Source: Limiplasma sp036645955 (GTDB lineage Bacteria; Bacillota; Clostridia; Christensenellales; Aristaeellaceae). From it: DNA of 11,737 bases. Position 1 is the first letter of the stretch. Every line of letters begins with the position of its first letter. The notes below the pieces were generated by a model. The model saw nothing but the letters and a program-made list of their open reading frames with translations, was not told where the DNA came from and ran no database searches. The stretch spans positions 1-11,737 of the forward strand of contig JAVXND010000081.1 in assembly GCA_036645955.1 (NCBI GenBank), read 5' to 3'. Below, piece by piece: positions 1 to 7,013 of this stretch. The position numbers were made by a program, and so were the translations under genes.

Positions 1-1922
1 AGGATCACCCCCGCGCATGCGGGGAACAGCCCTCCATGCGCCTCACGGGCGGCGCATAGTAAGGATCACCCCCGCGCATGCGGGGAACAGTGAAGCGCAT
101 AGACAGCGCTGTCAAGGCGCTGGGGATCACCCCCGCGCATGCGGGGAACAGTTGCGGGAAAGAACCGCAAAAAACGAAAGTGCTAGGATCACCCCCGCGC
201 ATGCGGGGAACAGTGCGCACGTCCTCTAGTCCTGTATGCTTTTCCAGGATCACCCCCGCGCATGCGGGGAACAGGGTTCGCAAGGTGTGGCGCGCTCATG
301 GTAAGAAGGATCACCCCCGCGCATGCGGGGAACAGAAAATTCCAATTAGAGAATAGAGAAAATTCCAAGGATCACCCCCGCGCATGCGGGGAACAGCTTG
401 ACTAGAGCTTGTCGCGCTTCTTCGAAGTAGGATCACCCCCGCGCATGCGGGGAACAGTTTGTCAATACCCTTTTGTAAGAAAAATTCTTAGGATCACCCC
501 CGCGCATGCGGGGAACAGTTGATGGGTGTTTGAAGGATGCGGATCAGAACAGGATCACCCCCGCGCATGCGGGGAACAGCAATCCCGCTCCGCCAAAGGT
601 TCAGCCTAACTTTGGATCACCCCCGCGCATGCGGGGAACAGTCCGCATGGATAAATACACGTCCGCCTGACGTAGGATCACCCCCGCGCATGCGGGGAAC
701 AGCAGCACGAAAAGGACACGGTTGGCTTGGATGTGGGATCACCCCCGCGCATGCGGGGAACAGTGGCGTTGGTTGTAAGTTTGGGTTCCATTGTAGGGAT
801 CACCCCCGCGCATGCGGGGAACAGACGGGAAAATCACCCGAAATGTATGGCACAGAAGGATCACCCCCGCGCATGCGGGGAACAGGCTTGTCCCTTCGTT
901 GGCTTTTTGGGGGAAGTAGGATCACCCCCGCGCATGCGGGGAACAGCCGACTTGTGCAAGAAGTACGGTATCAAAGAGAGGATCACCCCCGCGCATGCGG
1001 GGAACAGTTACCCAATGGAATGAATCCAGCGAAATGTGGGGGATCACCCCCGCGCATGCGGGGAACAGGCTTGTGTCCACATCAACGCCGCTATTCTTGA
1101 GGGATCACCCCCGCGCATGCGGGGAACAGCTCTGCTTCGGAATCGGATTTTTCCTAGGTTGGGGATCACCCCCGCGCATGCGGGGAACAGCAATACGCGT
1201 CAGCGCGTCGGGCGTAATCTCAAGGATCACCCCCGCGCATGCGGGGAACAGAATCCATTTGACAGAGGCGAGCTGGTCGGTGGAGGATCACCCCCGCGCA
1301 TGCGGGGAACAGAGGACGCGGACAGCATTGATGTGATGCTCAATAGGATCACCCCCGCGCATGCGGGGAACAGCGATGATTTCGCCAACTTCTAACCCCA
1401 CAGCCGGGATCACCCCCGCGCATGCGGGGAACAGGGCAAGCTATCCCCAACGGTGGCCGACCGCATGGGATCACCCCCGCGCATGCGGGGAACAGCCTGT
1501 GCTGGGCACCGTCAGGAAAATGCCGTGAGGATCACCCCCGCGCATGCGGGGAACAGGTGGGCGCCCACCCTCTTGCTTCTTCCCTACTGGGATCACCCCC
1601 GCGCATGCGGGGAACAGACCGCTTTGCTTCGTCCTCTTTGATGACACGCGGGATCACCCCCGCGCATGCGGGGAACAGCGATTTGAGGGATCACACCCAT
1701 TATCCAGGAGGGGATCACCCCCGCGCATGCGGGGAACAGGCGCAGTCAAAGAAGTAAGTGATACAATGAACAGGATCACCCCCGCGCATGCGGGGAACAG
1801 CGTCATGATGCTTTGGCAGTTCATCGTTGCAAAGGATCACCCCCGCGCATGCGGGGAACAGACAGGAAGGAGAGAATGAGCGTGCCAGAATCGGGGATCA
1901 CCCCCGCGCATGCGGGGAACAG
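1..1922 (-). CRISPR. Type I-E CRISPR array, 32 repeats, continues beyond the left edge
   Basis: There are 32 apparently identical 28-bp repeats. On the plus strand each begins GGATCACCCCCGC and ends GCGGGGAACAG. They start at 2, 63, 124, 186, 247, 308, 369, 430, 491, 552, 614, 675, 736 and then every 61 bp to 1895. Spacers are 33 bp, except 34 bp at 152-185 and 580-613. The window opens on the last base of another spacer, so the array is incomplete at the left. Read on the minus strand the repeat begins CTGTTCCCCGCATGC and ends GGGGGTGATCC, the usual type I-E form, with a 6-bp CCCCGC/GCGGGG stem and an AUGC loop. Cas6e would cut after the stem and leave the handle GUGAUCC plus one base. The leader-proximal (newest) end is at 1922, next to cas2. 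No repeat shows the decay common at the old end of arrays, which fits with that end lying outside the window. Confidence 0.99.
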
Positions 1923-1966
1923 ACTTAGCAAATCCTTACTACACCACAACTTCAAAATCCTTCTGA
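1923..1966 (-). promoter_or_regulatory. Leader region between cas2-dnaQ and the array (44 bp)
   Basis: Only 44 bp separate the stop codon of the cas2-dnaQ reading frame from the first repeat on the minus strand. In type I-E systems the sequence just upstream of the first repeat guides spacer integration and often carries the array promoter. I see no convincing -35/-10 pair here. The array may be transcribed from a promoter inside the dnaQ portion or by read-through from the cas operon. The leader role is inferred from position and orientation; no motif is recognised. Confidence 0.55.
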
Positions 1967-2287
1967 TCACATTTCAATGAGTTTCTCATAAAGCTCCATG
2001 GTGAGTAAACAATCCTTGAACGCGCGATGTGCATGTTCGGTATTGAACCCAAAGTGCTCTGCAAGAGCAGCAAGCTTGTAGCTGGTTACATCTTCAACTT
2101 TGCGTTTTGCCAACGGAAGTGTGTCAATGCAATGGTTGGAAAACAGCGGTAAATTGCAAACCTGACAGGCACAGCGTAGAAAGGCATAATCAAAGGTGGC
2201 GTTATGTGCAACAACCTCTGCTGATCCAACAAAATTCAAAAAAGCTGGTAGTGCTTCAATGAGTGGCTTTCCCTCCTTTTCAAGCAT
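1967..2287 (-). pseudogene. 3' fragment of cas2-dnaQ: C-terminal part of a DEDDh exonuclease domain
   Basis: This 106-codon frame is the missing second half of the exonuclease domain fused to Cas2. It carries ExoII (HNATFDYAFL, with Asp33 of the fragment) and ExoIII (HRAFKD, with His87 and Asp92) of DnaQ-like DEDDh 3'-5' exonucleases. ExoI lies in the upstream fragment at 2445-3011. A 157-bp palindromic element separates the two. Removing that element and one 3-bp duplicate (160 bp in all) restores one 294-codon frame, in which these residues become Asp221, His275 and Asp280. In characterised Cas2-DnaQ fusions this domain trims prespacer ends before integration. The ATG at 2287 is an internal methionine of the original protein and has no ribosome binding site, so translation on its own is unlikely. 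Without ExoI the fragment could not be an active exonuclease. Confidence 0.85.
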
Positions 2288-2298
2288 TTCTTGTGTAA

Positions 2299-2455
2299 TA
2301 CTAATCTTGCGCTAAAACGCAAGCATCTATGGCATCTTTTGCCCGTGGTCTGCGTCTGGCAATCTCGAAATAGCGATGCTATTCCTTCGATTGCCATCCT
2401 TGCCCACGAACAAAATCTGCTCATAGCTACGTTGCATTTTAGACTTAGATTAGTA
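2299..2455. mobile_element. 157-bp palindromic MITE-like insertion inside cas2-dnaQ
   Basis: The ends are TACTAATCT and its exact complement AGATTAGTA. The similarity continues inward through both arms: for example CTAAAACGCAA against CTAAAATGCAA, a GGCAATC block in each arm, and AATAGC/GCTATT around a GAT centre. The whole element could fold into one long imperfect hairpin. It is flanked by TAA on the plus strand (2296-2298 and 2456-2458), which reads as a 3-bp TTA target duplication in the gene. Excising the element plus one copy gives ...GGC ATT ACA CAA..., the expected Gly-Ile-Thr-Gln of a DnaQ domain. A 2-bp TA duplication with ends CTAATCT is an alternative and would leave one extra Ile codon. 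There is no transposase gene, so it would have been moved in trans. TNA or TA duplications suggest an IS5- or IS630-type parent, but I cannot assign the family. Confidence 0.88.
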
Positions 2456-3011
2456 TAATGCCTGTAAGCTGTATAATCTCGGGCGGAATTTTGCACTTAG
2501 GGGCAATGAGCGACGAGTAGCGTTGTGCAACTTCCCCATTTACAACATGGATGGCCGCTAACTCAATGATTTCATCCGTTGCGCTGGACAATCCTGTGGT
2601 TTCAACGTCCACTGCCACATAGCTATGGTAAGGCTTTTCTTTTTGTTTCGCGGCTTGGATATTTTTTGCTTTTTTGCACATTGCGGCATTGCTGTAACCA
2701 TCTTTGAGGATACTGTTGGAACGCTTCTCAAGGCGGGCGGGACTTGGGCGCAGCATGAGCTTTAACCCATCAAAATCAATAGGCTCCCAAACGGAATGGT
2801 ACACACGAAAATCCATCCGCTGTTCATTGTTTGCGCTGAAAACCATGGTTGCCTTGCCAGATTTGAGGTTGCTACAAATACGCGACCATAATGCATCACG
2901 CACGCGAGCGTTGACCTGCCCCACATATACACCTGTGGATAACTCACAAAGCCATTTGGATAGATCGCCGCGTATTTTGGGCGGACAGTCTGTAAGTGAA
3001 ATGACAATCAT
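2445..3011 (-). CDS. cas2: Cas2 with truncated DnaQ-like exonuclease domain (type I-E cas2, interrupted)
   Basis: Cas2 is the structural and active partner of Cas1 in the Cas1-Cas2 spacer integrase. Residues 1 to about 95 are a complete type I-E Cas2 (start MIVISLTDCPPKIRGDLSKW, then TGVYVGQVNARVRD and the ATMVFSANNE strand). A Lys-rich linker follows at about 100-127. The start of a DnaQ-like domain comes next, with ExoI VAVDVETTG (Asp135, Glu137). The protein ends at residue 188 (QLTGI plus Ile-Leu-Ile), where a 157-bp palindromic insertion adds a stop. The rest of the exonuclease domain is the frame at 1967-2287. The ATG overlaps the stop of cas1 as ATGA, the usual translational coupling. 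The Cas2 fold itself is whole and might still be made, but exonuclease activity should be lost. Cas2-DEDDh fusions are known in S. thermophilus type I-E. Confidence 0.93.
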   Translation of the reverse strand: MIVISLTDCPPKIRGDLSKWLCELSTGVYVGQVNARVRDALWSRICSNLKSGKATMVFSANNEQRMDFRVYHSVWEPIDFDGLKLMLRPSPARLEKRSNSILKDGYSNAAMCKKAKNIQAAKQKEKPYHSYVAVDVETTGLSSATDEIIELAAIHVVNGEVAQRYSSLIAPKCKIPPEIIQLTGIILI

Positions 3012-3853
3012 TGCGAATCCTCAGCAATCTGCCCATACCCTACCGCACCTTCATCGTTGATGGCATCGTCCGTAAAGTTCTCATCATAATCCTTACCATA
3101 GTTGGTAGCATTGGCAACGGTGCCTTGCGGGTCATCCCATAGGTACAAGACGTTTGTTTCGATTTCTTGCGCACCGTCATGATTGAGCAACAGGCTGCGT
3201 ATGTCCTTTACCATTCTTTCCAGCAAATGATCTTTGGCAATGGCATCCCGTACCCTGCGGCGCGTTTCACCTGCAAGGTCAGCAGGTGCGGAAGCGGCAA
3301 TTTCAAAGGCTATGGGAATTGTGATTTCTGCTTTGTATAAATCAGCAATATCGTATACAAAAGAGCATTCATGCCCAGTGTGTACAAAGCCCAAACCGGG
3401 CGAGCAACCCATGGCCACGATAACGGCATGTGCAAGCCCATACAGGCATGCATGCGCTACAGATAACGCCATGTTTACAGGATCGGACGCTTCAAAATCA
3501 TCAGGCTGATAAGTACGCCCAGACCATGGAACATTCCAACGCTTGGAGGCTTCATGGTATACGGAACGGATTCGTGCGCCTTCTCGTCCTCGCAATTGCT
3601 GCATTGTGAGGGTGGATACCTCCTCGTTGGGAAAACGCTGCTGATACATTTTGCGTGCGACAACTACTCGTTTGCGAACGTTGCTAACCAAATCTGCTTG
3701 CTGTATTAGCAATGAAGCTGAATGGGTAAGAGGTCTGCCGTGCGCATAATATCGCACACCCTGCTCGCCAACCCAGATGGTGGTAACGCCTGCATCCCCT
3801 ATGAGTTCCATGGCCCGATGGGTGATGCGTGTGCCAGGCCCAAGCAATAGCAC
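3008..3853 (-). CDS. cas1: Cas1 integrase, N-terminus apparently deleted (no normal start)
   Basis: Cas1 is the metal-dependent integrase that inserts new spacers together with Cas2. The body is classic type I-E Cas1: LLLGPGTRITHRAMELIGD, WVGEQGVRYYAHGRPLTHS, LRGREGARIR, and GFVHTGHECSFVYDIADLYK. The catalytic residues are present (Glu91, His158, Asp168, Asp171 counted from the GTG at 3853, matching E. coli Glu141, His208, Asp218, Asp221). The coordinates use that GTG because no other ATG, GTG or TTG is in frame before a stop at 3986-3988. The frame still reads as Cas1 further upstream (ITVTDSRGVVHVPASNLS, from 3907), so GTG 3853 is not a natural start and has no ribosome binding site. About 30 family residues before that are absent, and their place is taken by the 3' end of cas6e. 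I infer a deletion that removed the start and N-terminal strands, so the protein is probably not functional. A sequence error is the alternative. Confidence 0.9.
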   Translation of the reverse strand: MLLLGPGTRITHRAMELIGDAGVTTIWVGEQGVRYYAHGRPLTHSASLLIQQADLVSNVRKRVVVARKMYQQRFPNEEVSTLTMQQLRGREGARIRSVYHEASKRWNVPWSGRTYQPDDFEASDPVNMALSVAHACLYGLAHAVIVAMGCSPGLGFVHTGHECSFVYDIADLYKAEITIPIAFEIAASAPADLAGETRRRVRDAIAKDHLLERMVKDIRSLLLNHDGAQEIETNVLYLWDDPQGTVANATNYGKDYDENFTDDAINDEGAVGYGQIAEDSQ

Positions 3854-3897
3854 GCTTAGATTGCTTGCGGGTACGTGTACAACTCCGCGGCTGTCCG

Positions 3898-4539
3898 TTA
3901 CGGTAATTTGGGTGCAATCGTCAGCAAGCCGCAGCCATAAGCCTTTTCGCGGCCAATGCCATCCACAAGCGCCTTGCGAAACTTTTCAGCATCCGTTACG
4001 TGCAAAATACCTTCAAAAGTTACCCGCAAAAGGGTGATCTTGTGCTTGGGATCGCTACCCTTGGAAAACGTGAGCCATTGCGTGTGAACGGTATCAAAGC
4101 CGTTTTCATCAAGCGCAAAGCCGCAATTTTGTGCATGGGAGATCAACCATTGCTTTTGCTCCTGCGCATGCACAAAAGCGTATATTTTGCCGCGCTCATT
4201 GGGTGACTTTTTTTCACTCGTGTTGCTGTGTACTGGATTGGCGCAGAGGCGGAAGCTCCAAGCCTGCGCAGGCTTCACTTTTTCCAGCAAGGTATGGTAA
4301 TCCTTGCTTTCGCCTGCTTGGACAGACCCGAATTGTTCGATTATATGGGAAAAATCAGGCTTCTGCGGGCTTAGTATCAGCAAATAGCAATTTCCATGGA
4401 GCCAATCAATTCGCCAGAGGTTGCGTTGCTTTTCCCCGGTGAAGCAGTTTTCTACCGCACCATGCAATTTGTTTGGGAACGCAAGTGCAGCCATGGTTTC
4501 CCGCTGATTGGGATCAATCGCAATGCGAGATAGGTACAT
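3898..4539 (-). CDS. cas6e: Cas6e (CasE/Cse3), CRISPR RNA endoribonuclease
   Basis: Cas6e cuts the array transcript at the 3' base of each repeat hairpin and stays bound to the crRNA as the head of Cascade. The 213-residue protein starts MYLSRIAID, as Cas6e proteins do. It has a conserved histidine at 26 (FPNKLHGAVE), where the catalytic His lies in the family. It ends with the conserved Gly-rich loop GIGREKAYGCGLLTIAP. I chose the ATG at 4539 because GGAGG (4549-4553) sits 9 nt upstream of it. An in-frame ATG at 4560 would add seven residues and has no such site. The gene overlaps the end of cas5e by 26 nt. Family members usually end just after the LxxLAP motif. Here three more codons (Lys-Leu-Pro) run to the stop at 3898, exactly where the damaged cas1 begins, so the last codons may have been created by that deletion. 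Confidence 0.96.
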   Translation of the reverse strand: MYLSRIAIDPNQRETMAALAFPNKLHGAVENCFTGEKQRNLWRIDWLHGNCYLLILSPQKPDFSHIIEQFGSVQAGESKDYHTLLEKVKPAQAWSFRLCANPVHSNTSEKKSPNERGKIYAFVHAQEQKQWLISHAQNCGFALDENGFDTVHTQWLTFSKGSDPKHKITLLRVTFEGILHVTDAEKFRKALVDGIGREKAYGCGLLTIAPKLP

Positions 4540-5245
4540 CTGTATCACCCTCCAATCCATTCATGGGGTCATGCTCGGTGGGGTTTCCTAGGGGAGAGGA
4601 TACATAGCTTGCGCGGATGGCTGCATGCTCCATGATCAAGCGATCGCCATATTGCCTGTTTTCTTGATGGAAAGAAAGCGGTAAATCGTGTTGCCGAGCC
4701 GATGTATTGGGTGCGTCCTTCGCATCGGTGAGGATACGAAGCAATGGGTCTTTTTGTTTCGCTTGCCGCCATTGGGGAAGCTGCCATGGCTCGGCGCAAA
4801 GGGCGCTGAGCAGATCCGTGCGCCGCAGACCAAGGCAAACACGTCCCTCTGGCGGGCAGGAGCGCCTGCCTAAAAACAGCGGAAAAACGGGGTGGGCAAG
4901 CGCTTGAACAAGCGCCGTTAGCGTTCCATCGTCGCCTTCCAAGCCAACAAGAAAAATAGCGTCGGATAAGTAGTAGCGTTTGGTGACATAGGAGGTAGCA
5001 TTTTTGCCTTCTGAATGCACCATGTGAAAGTCTTGTAATTGCTCGCCCTCGTGGTCTACACGCACACCAAAACGCAAGGCCGTCAAGTCATCAATGGCTT
5101 CATCACGCTTTCTGCCAAGAGCAGCGGCCAATAGGCCGACGACACCGCTCTTGGTAGGTTCGCGCTCAGTTTTGCGAATGTCAAACTTGGAATCGCTCCC
5201 CCAAGATTGCAGCGGGGCAGTGAAACGCAACAAAAGCGTGCTCAT
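4514..5245 (-). CDS. cas5e: Cas5e (CasD), Cascade subunit
   Basis: Cas5e binds the crRNA 5' handle at the foot of Cascade and contacts Cse1. The 243-residue protein shows the family signature at the N-terminus: LLLRFTAPLQSWGSDSKFDIR, then TEREPTKSGVVGLLAAALGR, the Gly-rich PTKSGVVGL segment of the RAMP fold. Further on are DFHMVHSEG, TKRYYLSDAIFLVGLEG and PLFLGRRSCPPE, all typical of Cas5e. The ATG overlaps the stop of cas7e as ATGA (5242-5245), indicating translational coupling, and the 3' end overlaps cas6e by 26 nt. Length is close to the usual 220-250 residues. No catalytic activity is expected in type I-E, where Cas6e does the cutting. Confidence 0.97.
   Translation of the reverse strand: MSTLLLRFTAPLQSWGSDSKFDIRKTEREPTKSGVVGLLAAALGRKRDEAIDDLTALRFGVRVDHEGEQLQDFHMVHSEGKNATSYVTKRYYLSDAIFLVGLEGDDGTLTALVQALAHPVFPLFLGRRSCPPEGRVCLGLRRTDLLSALCAEPWQLPQWRQAKQKDPLLRILTDAKDAPNTSARQHDLPLSFHQENRQYGDRLIMEHAAIRASYVSSPLGNPTEHDPMNGLEGDTDVPISHCD
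4549..4553 (-). promoter_or_regulatory. Ribosome binding site that fixes the cas6e start
   Basis: GGAGG on the minus strand lies 9 nt before the ATG at 4539, inside the end of cas5e. It favours MYLSRIAID as the true N-terminus over the in-frame ATG at 4560. Confidence 0.8.
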
Positions 5246-6384
5246 GCGTCCTCCTTGCCCAAATGCTCCTCAAGCCATGTCTCTAGCGTATCCAACAGCT
5301 CGTGAAGCGGCATCACGGTGGCAATGTCGGCAAGCGAATCACCAATGGCCAAAGAAAGCGCAGGGGCTTTTACGTATTCACGGTATGTTTTTTGCGCTTG
5401 CTCACAAAGCGCGTGGATGGAGCTTTCAACATAGCCGTTGCCATCAGCCTGAACCGATTTTTCAAAGGCGCCAACCAGGTTGATGGGCTGATCCATACGA
5501 AGGGTGACATAAACCGCATTGGGTAGGGTGCGGCTTGCAAAGGTGTTTTGCTTTCCAGTGGGCATGGAACGCACAAAAGCTTCCACAAAGCCGCGAAGGG
5601 CCGATACGGTATCTTCCTTGAGCTGTTTTTGCAGGCAGTGAACAGCCACCGTAGCATAACGGTATAGCGTTGCAGAGTTAAATTCAACTGTGCCAATATG
5701 GCCCGCGCCTGCGTTATCCTCAGGGGCGCAGTCATCCACGGCGGTAAAATAATCATACTCGTTGTGCACGGCATGGGTGGAAATGCTGTGGGCAACCTGC
5801 GCGCATGCATCGTTATTCAAGGAGGGATCATCTGCGACCATTCGGCCAAACAAGGCTACGTCAATGCCGGGCAAAGCACGCAGCGCGGCCTTGACACTTT
5901 CTGTGGCGGCGGCTTTATCCTTTGCAGGGGCTTTGCTGTCAAAAAGCTCGGGCTGCTCCACAATGAGCCTTGCAATGGCTTTGATTTGCGCATCGCTGAT
6001 GAAAAAGAGGGCGGCAGTTTCGTTTTTCGGATCTTTTTCTTCGCCTTTTTCAGGCTTCTTTTCTTCTTTTTTCATGGTGATTTTGGCCAATTCAAGCGCA
6101 TAGAGGGCAAGCTTTTCAGCATCTACATCCGCTGAAAGGGAGTGAACTTCTTGCGCAATCAGCGCTACAAGGTGCTTTGTGCGAACCCCCAGCATTTCTG
6201 CGGGAAACAGTTCCTTGAACATCAACCGCTGTGCATGCTTCCAGCACTGTGACGAAACGCGTGCACGCGTGACACCGCCATATACCGCAGTTTTAGGGCT
6301 GCCTGTATCATCGCGGTTGAGGCAGCTTGGGGGAACGGTTTGCAGTACGTGTACATCCAGATAAAGCTGTTGTTTGTTTTCCAT
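5242..6384 (-). CDS. cas7e: Cas7e (CasC/Cse4), Cascade backbone subunit
   Basis: Cas7e forms the six-copy helical backbone of Cascade along the crRNA spacer. The N-terminus is diagnostic: LDVHVLQTVPPSCLNRDDTG, then GGVTRARVSSQCWKHAQR. Later blocks (FGRMVADDPSLNNDACAQVAHSIS as two adjoining segments, HIGTVEFNSATLYRYATV, ASRTLPNAVYVTLR) also fit the family. At 380 residues it is slightly longer than E. coli CasC. Part of the extra length is a charged Lys/Glu stretch at about residues 105-122, of a kind seen at this place in some relatives. AAAGGA lies about 9 nt upstream of the ATG. The gene follows cse2 after 25 nt and overlaps cas5e by 4 nt. Confidence 0.97.
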   Translation of the reverse strand: MENKQQLYLDVHVLQTVPPSCLNRDDTGSPKTAVYGGVTRARVSSQCWKHAQRLMFKELFPAEMLGVRTKHLVALIAQEVHSLSADVDAEKLALYALELAKITMKKEEKKPEKGEEKDPKNETAALFFISDAQIKAIARLIVEQPELFDSKAPAKDKAAATESVKAALRALPGIDVALFGRMVADDPSLNNDACAQVAHSISTHAVHNEYDYFTAVDDCAPEDNAGAGHIGTVEFNSATLYRYATVAVHCLQKQLKEDTVSALRGFVEAFVRSMPTGKQNTFASRTLPNAVYVTLRMDQPINLVGAFEKSVQADGNGYVESSIHALCEQAQKTYREYVKAPALSLAIGDSLADIATVMPLHELLDTLETWLEEHLGKEDA

Positions 6385-6409
6385 TGTTATTCATCCTTTC
6401 ATTAAGCTG

Positions 6410-6988
6410 TTAAACCGTTGGCTCTTCAGCTTTTTCAAACAGATAGTAATCCTGTCCCCAGCGCAGGCGCACGGAAGATTGATAGGATGGAAATTGGTAT
6501 AAGTACAAATCCTTTGCCAGAGCGGGGTAATCCAGTGCAATCCCAGCGGCTTTGAGCAGCTGTACCATGCCGCGCAAATGGTTGGATAGCTCTACAATAT
6601 CGGCTGAGGTGGCGCAAGCATCAAAGCGGCGTTTGACGCGTTCCTCGTCATCCTTCGAACGTACAAGCTTGCGTATGGCTTTGCCAAGGCCAACCCCTGA
6701 TTGGCTCATCAGATCTGATTGCATATCCTTTCCCTGCTGGTGAAGGGCAAAAAGCGTTAGTGCGGTGTAGCTTGCCCATTCCCCGCGCGTGGGTTGTCCG
6801 TTTTTGCTCAAAAGCTCTTCGGGCAAGCCCTGTAGGGTTGCTTCCCATAGCTCTGGCATTTCACCCGGGGCGCGGCCTATGCCGCGCCGCAGCTTTGCCA
6901 AGGCGGCGGCAGAAGCGTGCTGCGCATGGCACAGCCAACCAATTTGCTTTGCGACATATTCGCTGGTTAAGTTTGCTATGTTAGCCAT
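6410..6988 (-). CDS. cse2: Cse2 (CasB, Cas11e), Cascade small subunit
   Basis: Cse2 is the small alpha-helical subunit, two copies of which form the belly of Cascade and stabilise the R-loop. The 192-residue sequence has the family pattern: an early WLCHAQHASAAALAKLRRGI helix, GRAPGEMPELWEATLQGLPE, then EWASYTALTLFALHQQGK. The Arg-rich RFDACATSADIVELSNHLRG segment follows, and the protein ends near SVRLRWGQDYY. It is longer than E. coli CasB (about 160 residues), as are many Gram-positive members. GGAGGAG sits 9 nt before the ATG. It lies 25 nt after cse1 and 25 nt before cas7e. Confidence 0.95.
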   Translation of the reverse strand: MANIANLTSEYVAKQIGWLCHAQHASAAALAKLRRGIGRAPGEMPELWEATLQGLPEELLSKNGQPTRGEWASYTALTLFALHQQGKDMQSDLMSQSGVGLGKAIRKLVRSKDDEERVKRRFDACATSADIVELSNHLRGMVQLLKAAGIALDYPALAKDLYLYQFPSYQSSVRLRWGQDYYLFEKAEEPTV

Positions 6989-7013
6989 TGTGTTAAGCTC
7001 CTCCTCATCTTGT

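Noticed and set aside
1688..1698. GGATCACACCC inside a spacer, similar to the start of the repeat
   Set aside because: Only 11 bases match, with one mismatch, and the 61-bp spacing on either side is undisturbed. It is probably chance rather than a degenerate repeat.
5..1879. Several open frames of 60-190 codons on both strands within the array, made of repeated ITPAHAGN, SPPRMRGT or DHPRACGEQ peptides
   Set aside because: These are translations of the CRISPR repeat in its three frames, which stay open because the unit is GC-rich and repetitive. They are well-known false hypothetical proteins.
2236..2496. An 86-codon minus-strand frame reading through the palindromic insertion
   Set aside because: It is in a different frame from both cas2 fragments, resembles nothing and has no ribosome binding site. 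It is a by-product of the insertion.
3684..3917. A 77-codon minus-strand frame at the cas6e-cas1 junction, considered as a possible frameshifted Cas1 N-terminus
   Set aside because: Its translation (MHPNYRNGQPRSC...) has no Cas1 features, and the true Cas1 frame is already readable over the same bases from 3907. A frameshift therefore does not explain the missing N-terminus.
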